Below are positions 34,101 to 46,268 of a DNA stretch of 64,000 nt, piece by piece. Position 1 is the stretch's first letter; each line of letters begins with the position of its first letter. The notes under the pieces were generated by a model, which did not search any database, was not told the origin of the DNA, and saw nothing but the letters and a program-made list of their open reading frames with translations. Source of the DNA: Larix kaempferi. Its lineage: Eukaryota > Streptophyta > Pinopsida > Pinales > Pinaceae. The DNA lies in the NCBI GenBank assembly GCA_027924585.1, contig BSBM01000826.1, positions 17,128,001 to 17,192,000 of the forward strand. The letters are read 5' to 3'. A program made the translations under genes and the position numbers.

Positions 34101-35676
34101 TCCTTGGTTTGACAGGTAGAGGAGGTCGCACTTGTGGGCTAGGGCATCAGATTGGCAAGCAAATAAACAATCTCTAATTTGATCTCTGCGGGAATCTTCC
34201 TCAACATCAAGGCATCTCATTCACATCACTCAGGTATGATCTCAAGGTAAGTTCTATCTCCATGATCTATCCAATTGTCTAAAATATTTAAAAACCCTAA
34301 ATATTTCAAAACCCCATTTTACATCTTCTCAGATCTACTTAGATCTAGTGGGTTGTTGGGCATAATATTGAAAACCCACCTCTATAGCATCCACGGCATC
34401 CCGGATCTATAGTTTGGTGAGGATTGGCTTCCATTTGACCCCCCTCCCGAGCCAACTTAGCTTCTCCCAAGCAAGGCGCACTTCCTAGTTTGAGCAAGTT
34501 GACCTAGATCTAGTACATGGGTGGTTGAGATTCCACTTGATTCGTAATCTACACATCAAATAACATACACCCAGATTGTTACTTTTATGAAATTCACCTT
34601 GTGGGCCCTATTCCACATTTTAAGGGATTTAATCCCCATTTTGGACCACTTGGAACACTTAAACTCATATCTACTAAGATCTAGCTGTTGGATTGCCACG
34701 AAATTATAGATCCACTCTCCTACCTGACCAACCTACCCGGATATAAAGTTTGGATGCCATCGGACTTGTCTTGACCCACCTAACCCACCTTTTAGGTTTC
34801 CTTGGGTAAAGTCGCACCACCTTGGAGGAGTGAGTTAACTCACTTCTAGGACGTGGGTACTTGCGATTCTTGCGGATTTGGAACGGGAATAATTCAAAAC
34901 CTAGGTCTAGAGTGTCACTTTGTCAAATCTTGCCTTGGGGATAGCATTCCTTGTTTTAAGGGATTGTGGTCCACTTGGGTCAAACCTAGATCTAGACATA
35001 TTCATCCATCAAGACCTCTATTTCCTACTTGTCCCATGTACTAGGAGTCCTAAACCACAAGTCAACCCTACTTTGACTCCACTTCCCAATTCCCAAGGCA
35101 CTGGTTTCTCTCCAAGTTAATTCGACTTTCCTAGATTGTTGGATTGACTTGTGGATTGACCTATGCATGGTGAACTAAACCCTTGAAGCCATCATGTACC
35201 ATGGTAAAGCTTGTCATATGTACTAGTTAGCCCCAATTCAACCCTTAAACCACCTTGCATTGGACACGGGTCCCAAGGCAGTGTATTTTCCAACATTGAA
35301 CTAGTACTCTAACCCTAGATCTCACTTCAAACATCTTAAGTCACTTTCACATCAATCATGAACCAAAGATATACTCATTGAACCCCTCTCTTGGCTTGTG
35401 ACTTCATCCTAAGGTCTAGGATAAACCATACACCTTACTTCATTTAGAAACAACTTGATTTGGTGTCTTGGTTTTGATCTCTCCTGTCGGGAGTAGATCG
35501 GGTCTCCCCCTTTGTTGTCTGGGCTAGATAACATAAAGTGAAGGTGGCCTCGACTGGAGTGACAACCATATATTGGAGGTCGAGGTGATTGTGGTTGCAC
35601 CTTTTGAGTTTCCCTTCCCTATTGCCATCCATGACTGGATACATCCATAGGGGTAACTACAGTTTAGGTGATAACA
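31155..35676 (+). repeat. Element D LTR3 (4522 bp)
   Basis: The same ends and length as LTR1 and LTR2. Shared LTR3-LTR4 variants occur in the 5' part (GATGATAGAGG, AAATTTATGG). In the 3' part it agrees with LTR1 and LTR2 against LTR4 at most differing sites. Confidence 0.92.
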
Positions 35677-35679
35677 TTT

Positions 35680-35697
35680 TGGCGCCGTTGCCGGGGA
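35680..35697 (+). other. Primer-binding site, unit 3 (tRNA-Asp)
   Basis: Exact TGGCGCCGTTGCCGGGGA, as in unit 1. Confidence 0.93.
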
Positions 35698-35967
35698 CGC
35701 AATAGGTTTACCTTGGAAAAGCTAGTAGTCCTTCCTGCATATACAACGACACATATCTTGGTAGAAGAGTTTAAGTCTACCTGGCGACTCCCAATCGTGA
35801 CTCCGCTGAGGAGCGAACTCATTTACATCCCTATAACACTAGAATTTAGACAGATCTTATCATTATCTAGAACCCATGGGGTGCATAATTTTGTTTTCAG
35901 GTTCTTGAATTTAAAAATAAATATAAAAATAGAAAAAATAAAAAATAAAAAATAAAAAATATTATCC

Positions 35968-37739
35968 ATGGCTGCTTCTGAGCGACCTAGAACTTTCAGT
36001 CGTTTAAAAGTTTTGGACTTTTCAAAAATTGTTGGGAATCCTCATTATATTCCTCATCAAGCATGTGCAAGGTTGCCTATTTTCGATGGAAGTTATGAAA
36101 TCTTTGCTAAAAGACACCTTGAACTTTTTAGGGAAATTATTAAAGAGTTATCCATAACCCATGAGGATGTGTGTATGAGACTATTGGCTTCATATTTCAA
36201 AGAAAGAGCTGGACTCTGGCTTTCGAATTTGAAACCCAATAGCATTTATGGTTATGACATGTTTGAAAATACATTCCTAGAAGAATGGGGAAGTGAATTC
36301 GATGATATGTATCTTTCGAATCAAATCCAAGATCAAAACCTTCCCCTTTCCGATCTTGTTGTGGAATCATTTAACAATCAAATATCAAGTGATTTGTCAA
36401 CATCCGGAGATGACCTTTCCTGCCCAATTTCTTCTGATGATAAGTCTTCTACTTTTGAGTCAATTGAAAGTCAAATCTTTAATCTTTGTACAAACCATAA
36501 TTTTCAAATTTCTTTTTAGGTAGCTCTAGTCCTAATCCAGAGGAAATTTCTGAGGATGAGTCTATTGAAGTTTCTCCTTCGGAAGAACTCATCAATCATC
36601 CTAGTTTTATTGATCATTCAATTCCTTATCAGCATATTGAAGAAGAAGAAAATAGGGACATAGATCAAGATCCTTTAGTGGTGATTTCAGGTGATCATTG
36701 TGCAAATAATCAGGATATTTTAAATGAAATTATTAATTTCACCCCTGATCAATTAAATGAAAATGATCACTTATCCTCTTATAATTTTAATGATGAATCA
36801 ATAGAAGTTCACTCTCAGGATGAAGATGAAATAGTGAACCACACTAGATGCTCTAATCTTTGTTCCACCTCTTACGATGAATCTTTAAATTTTCCTTTTT
36901 TCGTCTTTAATCAAGATAACTTAGAGTTAGATAGTTATGGTCAATCTTGTCTTCAGGTTGTAAATATTAAATTTGATCAAAAGTTTGAAATTATTCCTAG
37001 AATAAAGAATATTTTTCAAAATACAAGGTCAAACTTGTCTATCCATTTGGGAGAAATTTCATATTTACAATCCACCCTCCTTTCCCAATTCTTTCAATCG
37101 TCTTTGGGTTGGTGCTCTAGTCAATCTTTTGCCTTGGAAATTTTTAATAGGAAGTATAAGCATGATTACATGTTTGGAGAAAAAGCACTTCATGTCCCTT
37201 TTCAGTCACTTTGGAACCATAATGTATGTTGTCAAGTTATCAATCATTCTTGGTGGCTAGAAAAGGTGTTTAAAGATCAATTCCATATTTTCTCCATTTT
37301 TGAGCATCAAGTGGGTCTGACTTTGATTTTCCGTCTTTTAAGCTTTAATTTATCCCCACTTGAATTTTTGATCATCAGTCCCAAGGAGAATCAAATTGAG
37401 TATGTGAGCGAAGTAAATGAAAAATTTAATTTGTGTGAAAATGAATCGAATCACATGTCTTGTGTCCTTCCTCTATCCATCTCTGAGTTTAACTTGCATA
37501 AATTTTATGATCCTATCAGTTCTTTGATGGAGGATGTTTGCATCAGTCAGTCTTCTCCTTGGCATAATTTCATATTGCATCATTCAAACCATTCTTCAAT
37601 TTATGAACAAATCAAGAAGACTGTGCCCTTAAATTTGTTGATCTTTAGCCCAATCTTTACTTGTTATATTATCAAAAATCAAATAAGAATCATTGACCTA
37701 TTTGATGAATGGTTGCACTGGATTTATGATTTCACCTAA
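35968..37739 (+). pseudogene. Gag-like protein, unit 3 of element D (1-bp frameshift)
   Basis: Third copy, 1772 bases against 1773. One A is missing from the AAATTTT run at about 36500, which shifts the frame and stops translation at 36517-36519 after 183 codons. The original frame is open again from before 36678 to 37739. Apart from this deletion the copy is nearly identical to unit 2 (A82 and S117 shared), with private changes such as S to Y at about residue 76 (LLASYFKE) and I to L in GLWLSN. The truncated product would keep the gag-like core and lose the acidic and C-terminal parts. Confidence 0.88.
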
Positions 37740-38204
37740 CATTTGTGATGACTGGTTAGATTAGAGTAGGTAGGAACTGAATAAGCCTACTTAGGCAGTA
37801 GTTAGTATTTTTAGCCATTGAGTCTGGCACCTTGTTTATCTCTAAGCTCCTTTGTAAGCTCCTAGTTTAATTGAGTACCTGTCACTTTTCTTTTTGCTGC
37901 ACAATAAATTTCAAATTTGCAAATTATGTTAGTAGTTTAATTTACTTTCTACATTTATATTTCATGCATTTATATTTCTGACATAGAATAGATTTTATTT
38001 CAGTTGGTTTTATATTTCTCCCACACATGCAGCATGAGGTATTTTGATGTTTGTGAATTAAGAAAATAGGTTGCGAAAATAAAAGCTGGAAGCAAAATGG
38101 TAGAGTGCTGGATCGTGGATTCGAGTAGCAGAGTTCAAGGACCAAAGATTCTGAGGTTCTCAAGCGCTCACTTCAACAGAGCACTTGTCCCAGCCGGAGC
38201 CAGA
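37740..38204 (+). other. Unit 3 3' untranslated region
   Basis: Counterpart of 23639-24103; no gene and no clear polypurine tract. Confidence 0.6.
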
Positions 38205-41200
38205 TGTTATCACATATATAGTAGCCGGGCTACCATACATTATTTTTCTCATTCCAGTACACTATTCATCCAGTTCCCTTACATTTGAGATGCTGAGATG
38301 AGCATCTATATTGGATCACTATCAGATTGTGGACAACAGTTGTATTCCCCATGCCATGACCGAGTCTCAGGACACTCAGAGAGATGACCGTTATAGCCAT
38401 TATACCATTGGTACAGAGCAGTCAGTAGTGCCCAGAGTTACAGCAGCAGTTTCAGATGATAGAGGATGGTACAGGTTGATGAGCATTCAGGTATATGACT
38501 CAGCAGGTATATCATGGTGTTATGGTTAGATTGCTTTTATACTTATTCTTATAGCATGTCTTAGCACTTAGTGTCATGATCTGGCGATCATATAGATATT
38601 TGGACCTGGTTGATCTATTAAATATATTATATTGTCCCTACTCAGACTTAGAAGTTCACTATTCATACTCATTGGTATGTACCCTCCTTAGGGAGAATAG
38701 AGGTGATCATTCCACCACACCTTGCTTGCTAGTGTTGGCTCCATTATTCATTGTCTTCATCCATCCATGGCCTACCTTTTAGTTTATCACCCGACTTACT
38801 ACTTGACTAGTGACATGGAGGATCTTTCCCCACTGTAGCCTCTGTATTGGATGAGCTTCCCTGTTTATTGTGTCTCGGCTCTGAGTTGGTGAAAAAAATT
38901 ACCTATGGTGAGTTGGAGTTCCTTGTGAATTCCCCCTAGTCACTAAAGTTGTGTTGGCTAAACCTAAAACTTTTGGTGCTGCCATGAATACAAAATCTGG
39001 AAAAATGAAATGCTATATTTTGTATGAAAAGCCCATTCATGCAATGTGTTTCTAAACACACATGAATGAAAGGCATGCCAAATGAAAATGGCTATGAAAA
39101 TAAAATGTTATATCTTTTGGAAAAATAAATACCTAGGTAAACAAGCTGTCCATGACACACCTAGAAGTGCTCAGGTAAACAAGTGCCTTAAAAACACACC
39201 TGCAGCAGGAAGCCTAAAATAAATGTAAATCTATGCAATGTGTTTATAAACACACATAGATCAAGGCTATGGAAACTTCAGGCCCAAAAAGCAATGGAAC
39301 TTAAATGCTATATCTAAACAATTGCTGGCCTTATTTGTATTATGGATTGTGCGCATCCGTGAATGTGAATAAACCCTCTTTGAACAACTCATCCATTTGT
39401 GAGACACCGCCATTCCTTGTGTTGTTGCTCATTCAGTATATACTATGGTGTGTATTCCCTTTCCCTTGCCAAAGTGTCACAAAGTTAAGTCAGTCAAGTC
39501 ATCCCTTAGCCTAGCCAATTATTTCAGCCTTCACCCTTCACTAGCAAATTGATCACAGCTATGAAGTGAGTATGATCCTGAAAGTCTAGTCTGAGCAATA
39601 ATAATAATGAACGACACTATATATTTGGATTTAGATCGCCAGTTATGATTACTCTGTGTTATAATTGTTATTTGAATAAGTTGTAGAGCATGTATTAACC
39701 TTGACACTTTGCAGCAGCTTTGGATGATGGTCTGAGTTATATTTGGTCTTGGTTAGACCCAGTTTGACCATGGAGGACCATGGGACATGAGATGTTAGAC
39801 CTTATGATGATATGGATAGATGATATATGGTCTATGTATACATACATGATGATTCTATGCAACAACTACAGGGTTATGATGATGATTCTTGGGTTACGGC
39901 AGTGTTTGGTCATTTACAGATCATTATTATTGGCCTTGTTCCGGTATATTGGATATTTATTTTTATCATGCAGAGACTCATATGGTGTATGAGTACACAT
40001 CTTCGATGGATTTGGACCTGAGTCCAATGGGACAGTTTGTTTTCAGTTTCGGGCACTCACAGTGATGATTGAGCCTCAGTAGGCTGTCCCAGTGCAGTTT
40101 TGGTCTGTCGGGGGCCTTGCCAGAGCAGATGTGATTTTTATCCGGTTGACCTAGGGCGCTGATGATGGAGGGGGTGGTCCAGCCAATTTTTTTTACCATA
40201 TTACCCCCCTCTCGGACACATTGGTGCCCTCACCTTGACAGCGCAGGCACTCCAGGAGGCTGTTTTGGGCAGTTTCACGCTTCCCGAGGCATTTCAGGAT
40301 TGGTAGAAATGGCTATTTAGGAAATCGATTTGGGCTACTGAGGCAAATTTATGGAATGGGATGATCATTGATGATAGATCGGGGTCTTCCACATCTTCTC
40401 CAGCAATTTCAGCTTCATCGGGGCCCGCATCCATCACTTATGACACTTTCTGTGGATTTCTGAGGACTTTTTGAGGCCTACGATTTGACTATGGTGGCAC
40501 GATTTGGTACATTCATGATTATTTTATGGTTATTGTGCTATGAGGATTGACCAAGGAGGGATAAAATTACCCCTTGGACCCACCATAAGCCTCTTATGAT
40601 ATTTTGTCATCATGATTTGGTGGGATTCCCCTCTTCTAGGGCGATTTTGTCCACTTACATAATATTTTATTAGTGATCCATGTATTTTATTGTTGATCTC
40701 ATCTCAACCATTGATTAGACATTTGTACCTTTTAATCTTAGCCACTCATTCAAAAACTGGTTAGGATTTTGATGCCTCTCCTTCCTATTTAAAGGAGAGA
40801 GCTCCTCATTGTAAAGGGACTTTTGGCTCTGGATTATTGGAATAGAAAATTATTATTGCATCTATCTCCAGTGTTGTGGTGAATGTTTTTGGTGTTCGTT
40901 TGTTGGTTCTTCCTTTGCACTGAGTTATTGGAGATCTTGTTTTCCATATATTTTGTACCACGATTTTTGCATCTACAGGTGGAGGTCGATTTGCTTTGAG
41001 GAGGAAGTATTGGTAGGGGAAGACTCTCCCTACTTCTTCTTTGGATCTCTTCGTTGGTAACATGGTGTATTACTGTCTCAGGACCTTCTATTTCATGTTA
41101 CTATTGCATTTCTCTTGTATTTCCTCCATGCTTGATCTTACTGATTGAATTGCTATTCCTTGGTTTGACAGGTAGAGGAGGTCGCACTTGTGGGCTAGGG

Positions 41201-42732
41201 CATCATATTGGCAAGCAAATAAACAATCTCTCATTTGATCTCTGCGGGAATCTTCCTCAACATCAAGGCATCTCATTCACATCACTCAGGTATGATCTCA
41301 AGGTAAGTTCTATCTCCATGATCTATCCAATTATCTAAAATATTTAAAAACCCTAAATATTTCAAAACCCCATTTTACATCTTCTCAGATCTACTTAGAT
41401 CTAGTGGGTTGTTGGGCATAATATTTAAAACCCACCTCTATAGCATCCATGGCATCCCGGATCTATAGTTTGGTGAGGATTGGCTTCCATTTGACCCCCC
41501 TCCCGAGCCAACTTAGCTTCTCCCAAGCAAGGCGCACTTCCTAGTTTGAGCAAGTTGACCTAGATCTAGTACATGGGTTGTTGAGATTCCACTTGATTCG
41601 TAATCTACACATCAAATAACATACACCCAGATTGTTACTTTTCTGAAATTCACCTTGTGGGCCCTATTCCACATTTTGAGGGATTTAATCCCCATTTTGG
41701 ACCACTTGGAACACTTAAACTCAGATCTACTAAGATCTAGCCGTTGGATTGCCACGAAATTATAGATCCACTCTCCTACCTGACCAACCTACCCGGATCT
41801 AAAGTTTGGATGCCATCGGACTTGTCTTGACCCACCTAACCCACCTTTTAGGCTTCCTTGGGTAAAGTCGCACCACCTTGGAGAAGTGAGTTAACTCACT
41901 TCTAGGACGTGGGTACTTGCGATTCTTGCGGATTTGGAACGGGAATAATTCAAAACCTAGGTCTAGAGTGTCACTTTGTCAAATCTTGCATTGGGGATAG
42001 TATTCCTTGTTTTAAGGGATTGTGGTCCACTTGGGTCAAACCTAGATCTAGACATATTCATCCATCAAGACCTCTATTGCCTACTTGTCCCATGTACTAG
42101 GAGTCCTAAACCACAAGTCAACCCTACTTTGACTCCACTTCCCAATTCCCAAGGCACTGGTTTCTCTCCAAGTTAATTCGACTTTCCTAGATTGTTGGAT
42201 TGACTTGTGGATTGACCTATGCATGGTGAACTAAACCCTTGAAGCCATCATGTACCATGGTCAAGCTTGTCATATGTACTAGTTAGCCCCAATTCAACCC
42301 TTAAACCACCTTGCATTGGACACGGGTCCCAAGGCAGTATATTTTCCAACATTGAACTAGTACTCTAACCCTAGATCTCACTTCAAACATCTTAAGTCAC
42401 TTTCACATCAATCATGAACCAAAGCTATACTCATTGAACCCATCTCTTGGCTTGTGAATTCATCCTAAGGTCTATGATAAACCATACACCTTACTTCATT
42501 TAGAAACAACTTGATTTGGTGTCTTGGTTTTGATCTCTCCTGTCGGGAGTAGATCGGGTCTCCCCCTCTGTTGTCTGGGCTAGATAACATAAAGTGAAGG
42601 TGGCCTTGACTGGCGTGACAACCATATATTGGAGGTCGAGGTGATCGTGGTTGCACCTTTTGAGTTGCCCTTCCCTATTGCCATCCATGACTCGATACAT
42701 CCATAGGGGTAACTACAGTTTAGGTGATAACA
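38205..42732 (+). repeat. Element D LTR4 (4528 bp)
   Basis: The outer right LTR and the most diverged of the four. It has private substitutions along its whole length, a roughly 10-base insertion at about 39841-39850, a 3-base deletion near 40018 and a 1-base deletion near 38722. It ends GTGATAACA at 42732. Confidence 0.92.
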
Positions 42733-42737
42733 AGTAC
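42733..42737. other. Target-site duplication of element D, right copy (AGTAC)
   Basis: Identical to 17048-17052. Confidence 0.95.
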
Positions 42738-42993
42738 TTAGCTCATAAACAAGTCACAGACCTCCTTAAGCTAGCCAAAAATAGAACCCTCATCTCTCTG
42801 TCTTATCTATCTAAATACTATTTCTTACAAAATCAGTTAGGGTCTAAACCCTAACTTCCCTCAACCAACTCATCGATAGGATAAAGTGAAATTATATTTA
42901 CAAAATAAAGTGTTTCTTTAAAAACATAACTAATAACTAACTAACTAAAGTATTCTCAAAAGATCTAACAAGTAACTAACTAACTACCAACTC

Positions 42994-45006
42994 AAAGGTC
43001 TTTGGCAGCTTCAGCTAGTAAGGCTATTCCATCCGAAGCTTGGGCCTTCTTCCTGACTTTCTTCTGTTTAGCTTCCATATCTGCTAACCTTCTTGTAAGT
43101 TCTTCATTCTGCTGCTGCAAGCCTCTGACAGTCTGTTACAATTCTGCACATTGTAAAACTGTGCTTCTTTTTATCTTCAGGGCCTCCTTAGAAACTGTAG
43201 TAAGCTCTTGATAAAGATCATTTAGTTCCTGTAAATCCTCCCCGAGTCTTCTATTTGCTAGAATCAGAACATCATTAGTCTCCTGCATGCAATCCATTTG
43301 ATGCCTGTATTGTTTGATGGTTCTTTGCAGGTTCTCCATATCTGAGTCAAAAACCTTCCCTGTTGTGGTATCTTGCATCTCACTAGGCAACCATGGGATA
43401 TTTAGCCTTCTGAAAATGTCTTCATCCTCCTGTAACAGCCTTGAAGACACACCATGAACAATAGGGTTTTCCTGACTCGTTGCTTCAATAGGTATAGTTT
43501 CATCTATCAAGTGCTGATCTTCAGAATAAGAAACTTCAGTTTCCTTTTTCTGTTGTTCTTTTATCATTTCATCTCTTAATTCCAGAAACACAACTGATAG
43601 CTTAGTTTGGGTGAGGCTGGAGTCTTCTGCTGACCTCAACGACTTTTTCTCTTTTGTATGATGAGAAAATGGACTTTTTGGAACTGCTTCTTCCTCAATC
43701 TTTGGTTTTTCATTTGAAGAATCATCATCAAGTACACTTACCTCTTTTGTATTTAATCTAGGGTTTAACAGCTTTTTCATACTCATCCTTAACTTGTTTT
43801 TAGGTCTGGTTTTTAGTCTCCTTTATGAAGCAAGTTCTTTCACCATCTTCAAAGTTTTTCCTTGATGTCTAACTGTGGCTAACTCCATGGCTTTGATTTT
43901 GGTCTTCTTTTTCTTTGATCTCTTTGTTTTATCCTCTTGACTGTAGCATTCTGTGTATGTGTCAACCCTAGCTTCAGTTTTGACGGTGAATTTATCTTCC
44001 TCTAACAGATATCCCTCATCCTCAGATAAGATAGTGATGGGGCTCCTTTGCTGGTCTTGGATGTTTTCTTTCTCTACAACAAATTTTTCTGTGGAAACAG
44101 TTTTATCTTCACTGAAAGTTTTTGCTGGTGCCATGTGTTGCTCAGGCTGATCTTCCTTTTTTGTAATCAGCAAACCTTTGCCCTTGCTGTCAGCTGAAGA
44201 CTGTTGAAGTTCATAGTTTCCCTTTGAGAGCTCGGGTACTTTTTCAAGTTTAACTTATTTTTTATCTTCAGATTTTTTTTTCTGACCTAGTTTCCTAACT
44301 AGGGTTTGCCCTTTGTCTACACATTTTTTGCTTTGCTGCTCTTCTTGCTTAATTTGAAAACCAGACCAAAATAAAAAATAATCCCATGTCTTCCCTTCTC
44401 TTTGTAGAGCAGTACTGATAATGAGCTTAATCAAACCATGATGGAAGATGGATTGCGTAGTATGATCATGATGTCCCTTAACTCTACTTGACATCTTCTG
44501 CAAACTTTCAAACAAAAAGAAAGGAAGACTGATTCTGGATTCATTGACCAGATGCTGCAAGAACCTAAAATGATATTTAAAGACACAGGCATATCTCCCT
44601 TCACAGGTGATATAGCTTTGTAGGACTTTAATGGGCTCCACCCACTCATCTCTGACATTCTGGATTAATACTCCTTTGCGCCAGTCTGGAGTAATACCAG
44701 GTAAAAGGTACCTTTGGGCATTAAAGGTGAAAGGCAAATTTTGAACCACATTTCACCTTCATTTGTGACTCCTGTAGCTTCAGCAACTAGCTCCACAGTC
44801 AACTTAAACTTTAGAGTATCAAATACTATCCTGTCTTGGTTATAGCTTTGGGCAAATTTATAAGAGACCTCAGTGTTATAGCCATCGATCTTCTTGAAGA
44901 AATCCAACCAACCGGCATTCTGAAAAAGCTCTGCACAACCTGGAAACTGGTCAATCCATTTCAGCTCAGTGGGCTCAGCCCTGTTGGTTTTGCGACTTTT
45001 TCCCAT
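42994..45006 (-). pseudogene. LTR-borne open reading frame of element C (right copy)
   Basis: Counterpart of 7296-9311 in the 5' LTR, more damaged. A one-base deletion near 44735 breaks the N-terminal domain into frames 44665-45006 and 44255-44749. The shared TAA is at 44255-44257. A stop at 43823-43825 replaces a GAA present in the left copy, and another stop is at 43136-43138. The glutamine codon CAG at 43514-43516 is intact here but TAG in the left copy. Despite this the protein text stays close to the left copy. Its role is unknown; in the full element it would lie upstream of gag as well as downstream of pol. Confidence 0.65.
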
Positions 45007-45733
45007 CTGCTTTCAAAGGCTGAATTCTGTGTACTTCTAGAGCTCTGTCAATGACCTAATGGCTTCTTTTAGGCTTTGAAAAGGTAGTGTTTCAATGTAC
45101 TGCTACCTTTCAACTTTCCACTTGCCACAACATCTCCAAACCTCTTAAACAGATATCTCTTCAATAGGAGTTTTGTTTAAAGCATACATTTATGTTTTCC
45201 TTAATGAATTTTAACAAAACAAGCTTTACTGGGAAAACCCCAATTTAGCAGCCACTATCAGTTTAACGCGGAATACCTTATTCCTGTCTTGATGTAGACA
45301 TTTAAACTCAATCCTTGAGCTATCTGATTGTTAAATTTAACTGTACAAGTGTCTTCGGGTCTCCAATTTGCTTATAGATGGCAGGACGAGAAAGCCCTAG
45401 TTTCTCTGTAACTGTGAAAACCCCAAAATTCCTCTGTAACTGCAGCTTCCAGTTTTTAGGAAAATGTCCTCGCTCCACTTAGTCTCCAGTTTCATAATAC
45501 ATGTATGGAATAACTTCCTTCACATCAAACTTGGTCTATGCTTCTATCTGTCATGATACACTGTGTTCTAGCTGATGATTACCACGATCTCTTCCACGAC
45601 ACGAATCACACCTGCTTTCATGATGATTACTGCTGAAACACGTATCATAAACCCTTTACACAGGTGATTAGTCACTTGGAAATCGAAATCATTAGAGAAA
45701 TCGGCTTTAAAATTGGAGATTTTAACGCCCGCG

Positions 45734-45786
45734 ATATTCTTGTAGCGCCGCTGTGTAAAATTTCAGTCGTTGCACTACAAGAATAT
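45734..45786. repeat. 12-bp inverted repeat in the right element C LTR
   Basis: Arms 45734-45745 and 45775-45786 are identical to those at 10039-10091, although bases just outside differ between the LTRs. Confidence 0.7.
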
Positions 45787-46091
45787 TTCAAATTCAAATT
45801 TTGGTGCTGTTTTAATCATTTTTTCACTTTCAATGAGGTTTAAGTGATAAACTATAATCATGATGTTATTTGTGAACCCATTATTCAACATAATGACCTT
45901 TAGAACCCTTCAAAAACTAAGGGGGACAAAAATAAAAAAAACCTGAAGGCAAAAATTGAAAATTTCACTAAAAATCTAAAATTTTCCATAGTAAGTAAAA
46001 GGACAAACTCAAGCAAATAAGCAAATAAGCAAACTGGAATAAAAATGACAATCAAACATAAAATAGTAATAAACAAGTTCCTAACTTAACA

Positions 46092-46268
46092 ATCCCAATA
46101 CCAAGTTGGAATTTCTCTGCTTCCAACGCTCATGAAAATTTCTAATATGCACTTGTACACCTGAGCCTTGTGTGAATGTGTACTGGAAGTATCTAATGGA
46201 TGCAAATTATGCCTTTTCTACTACTTTCAAATCATAGAAAAATCAGCAATATTAAAAACAATTTTCTT
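46092..46268 (-). other. Element B internal segment resumes; right target duplication of element C
   Basis: 46092-46096 (ATCCC) is the probable right target duplication of element C. No gene is seen before 46269. Confidence 0.55.

Larger units (their letters stand above)
17053..42732 (+). mobile_element. Element D: tandem array of a GAG-only LTR retrotransposon (4 LTRs, 3 internals)
   Basis: A 25,680-bp insertion that starts TGTTATCAC and ends GTGATAACA (perfect 9-bp inverted ends), flanked by AGTAC on both sides. Inside, a 7051-bp period repeats: LTRs at 17053-21574, 24104-28625, 31155-35676 and 38205-42732, separated by internal regions of 2529, 2529 and 2528 bp. Each internal region begins with a tRNA-Asp primer-binding site and holds one gag-like ORF of 590 codons, with no protease, RT, RNase H or integrase. 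The LTR (4.5 kb) is longer than the internal region. This fits the published class of terminal-repeat retrotransposons with a GAG domain (TR-GAG), here in an LTR-internal-LTR-internal-LTR-internal-LTR chain. One target duplication around the whole chain means one integration event. Confidence 0.92.
6644..46091 (-). mobile_element. Element C: Tat-like Ty3/gypsy retrotransposon, interrupted by element D
   Basis: Minus-strand element with 3' LTR 6644-10386, internal region 10387-16655 with gag-protease and pol, a perfect 18-base tRNA-Asp primer-binding site at 16634-16651, and a 5' LTR in two parts (16656-17052 and 42738-46091) split by element D. Probable target duplication: ATCTC at 6639-6643 and ATCCC at 46092-46096, one mismatch. 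Without D it is about 13.8 kb. The archaeal-type RNase H, integrase without chromodomain and large size point to the Tat clade. The polyprotein is interrupted by several stops, so the copy is inactive. Confidence 0.85.
42738..46091 (-). repeat. Element C 5' LTR, part 2 (after element D)
   Basis: Continues exactly where part 1 stops (TTAGCTCATAAACAAG, compare about 7043) and ends ACTTAACA at 46091. Parts 1 and 2 together give 3751 bp against 3743 bp for the 3' LTR. It includes a 7-base duplication GCAAATA near 46020 not found in the other LTR. Confidence 0.92.

Noticed and set aside
41054-41338. A 94-codon ORF in LTR4, not present in LTRs 1-3
   Set aside because: It arises from private substitutions in the most diverged LTR, has no motif, and LTRs 1-3 show stops.
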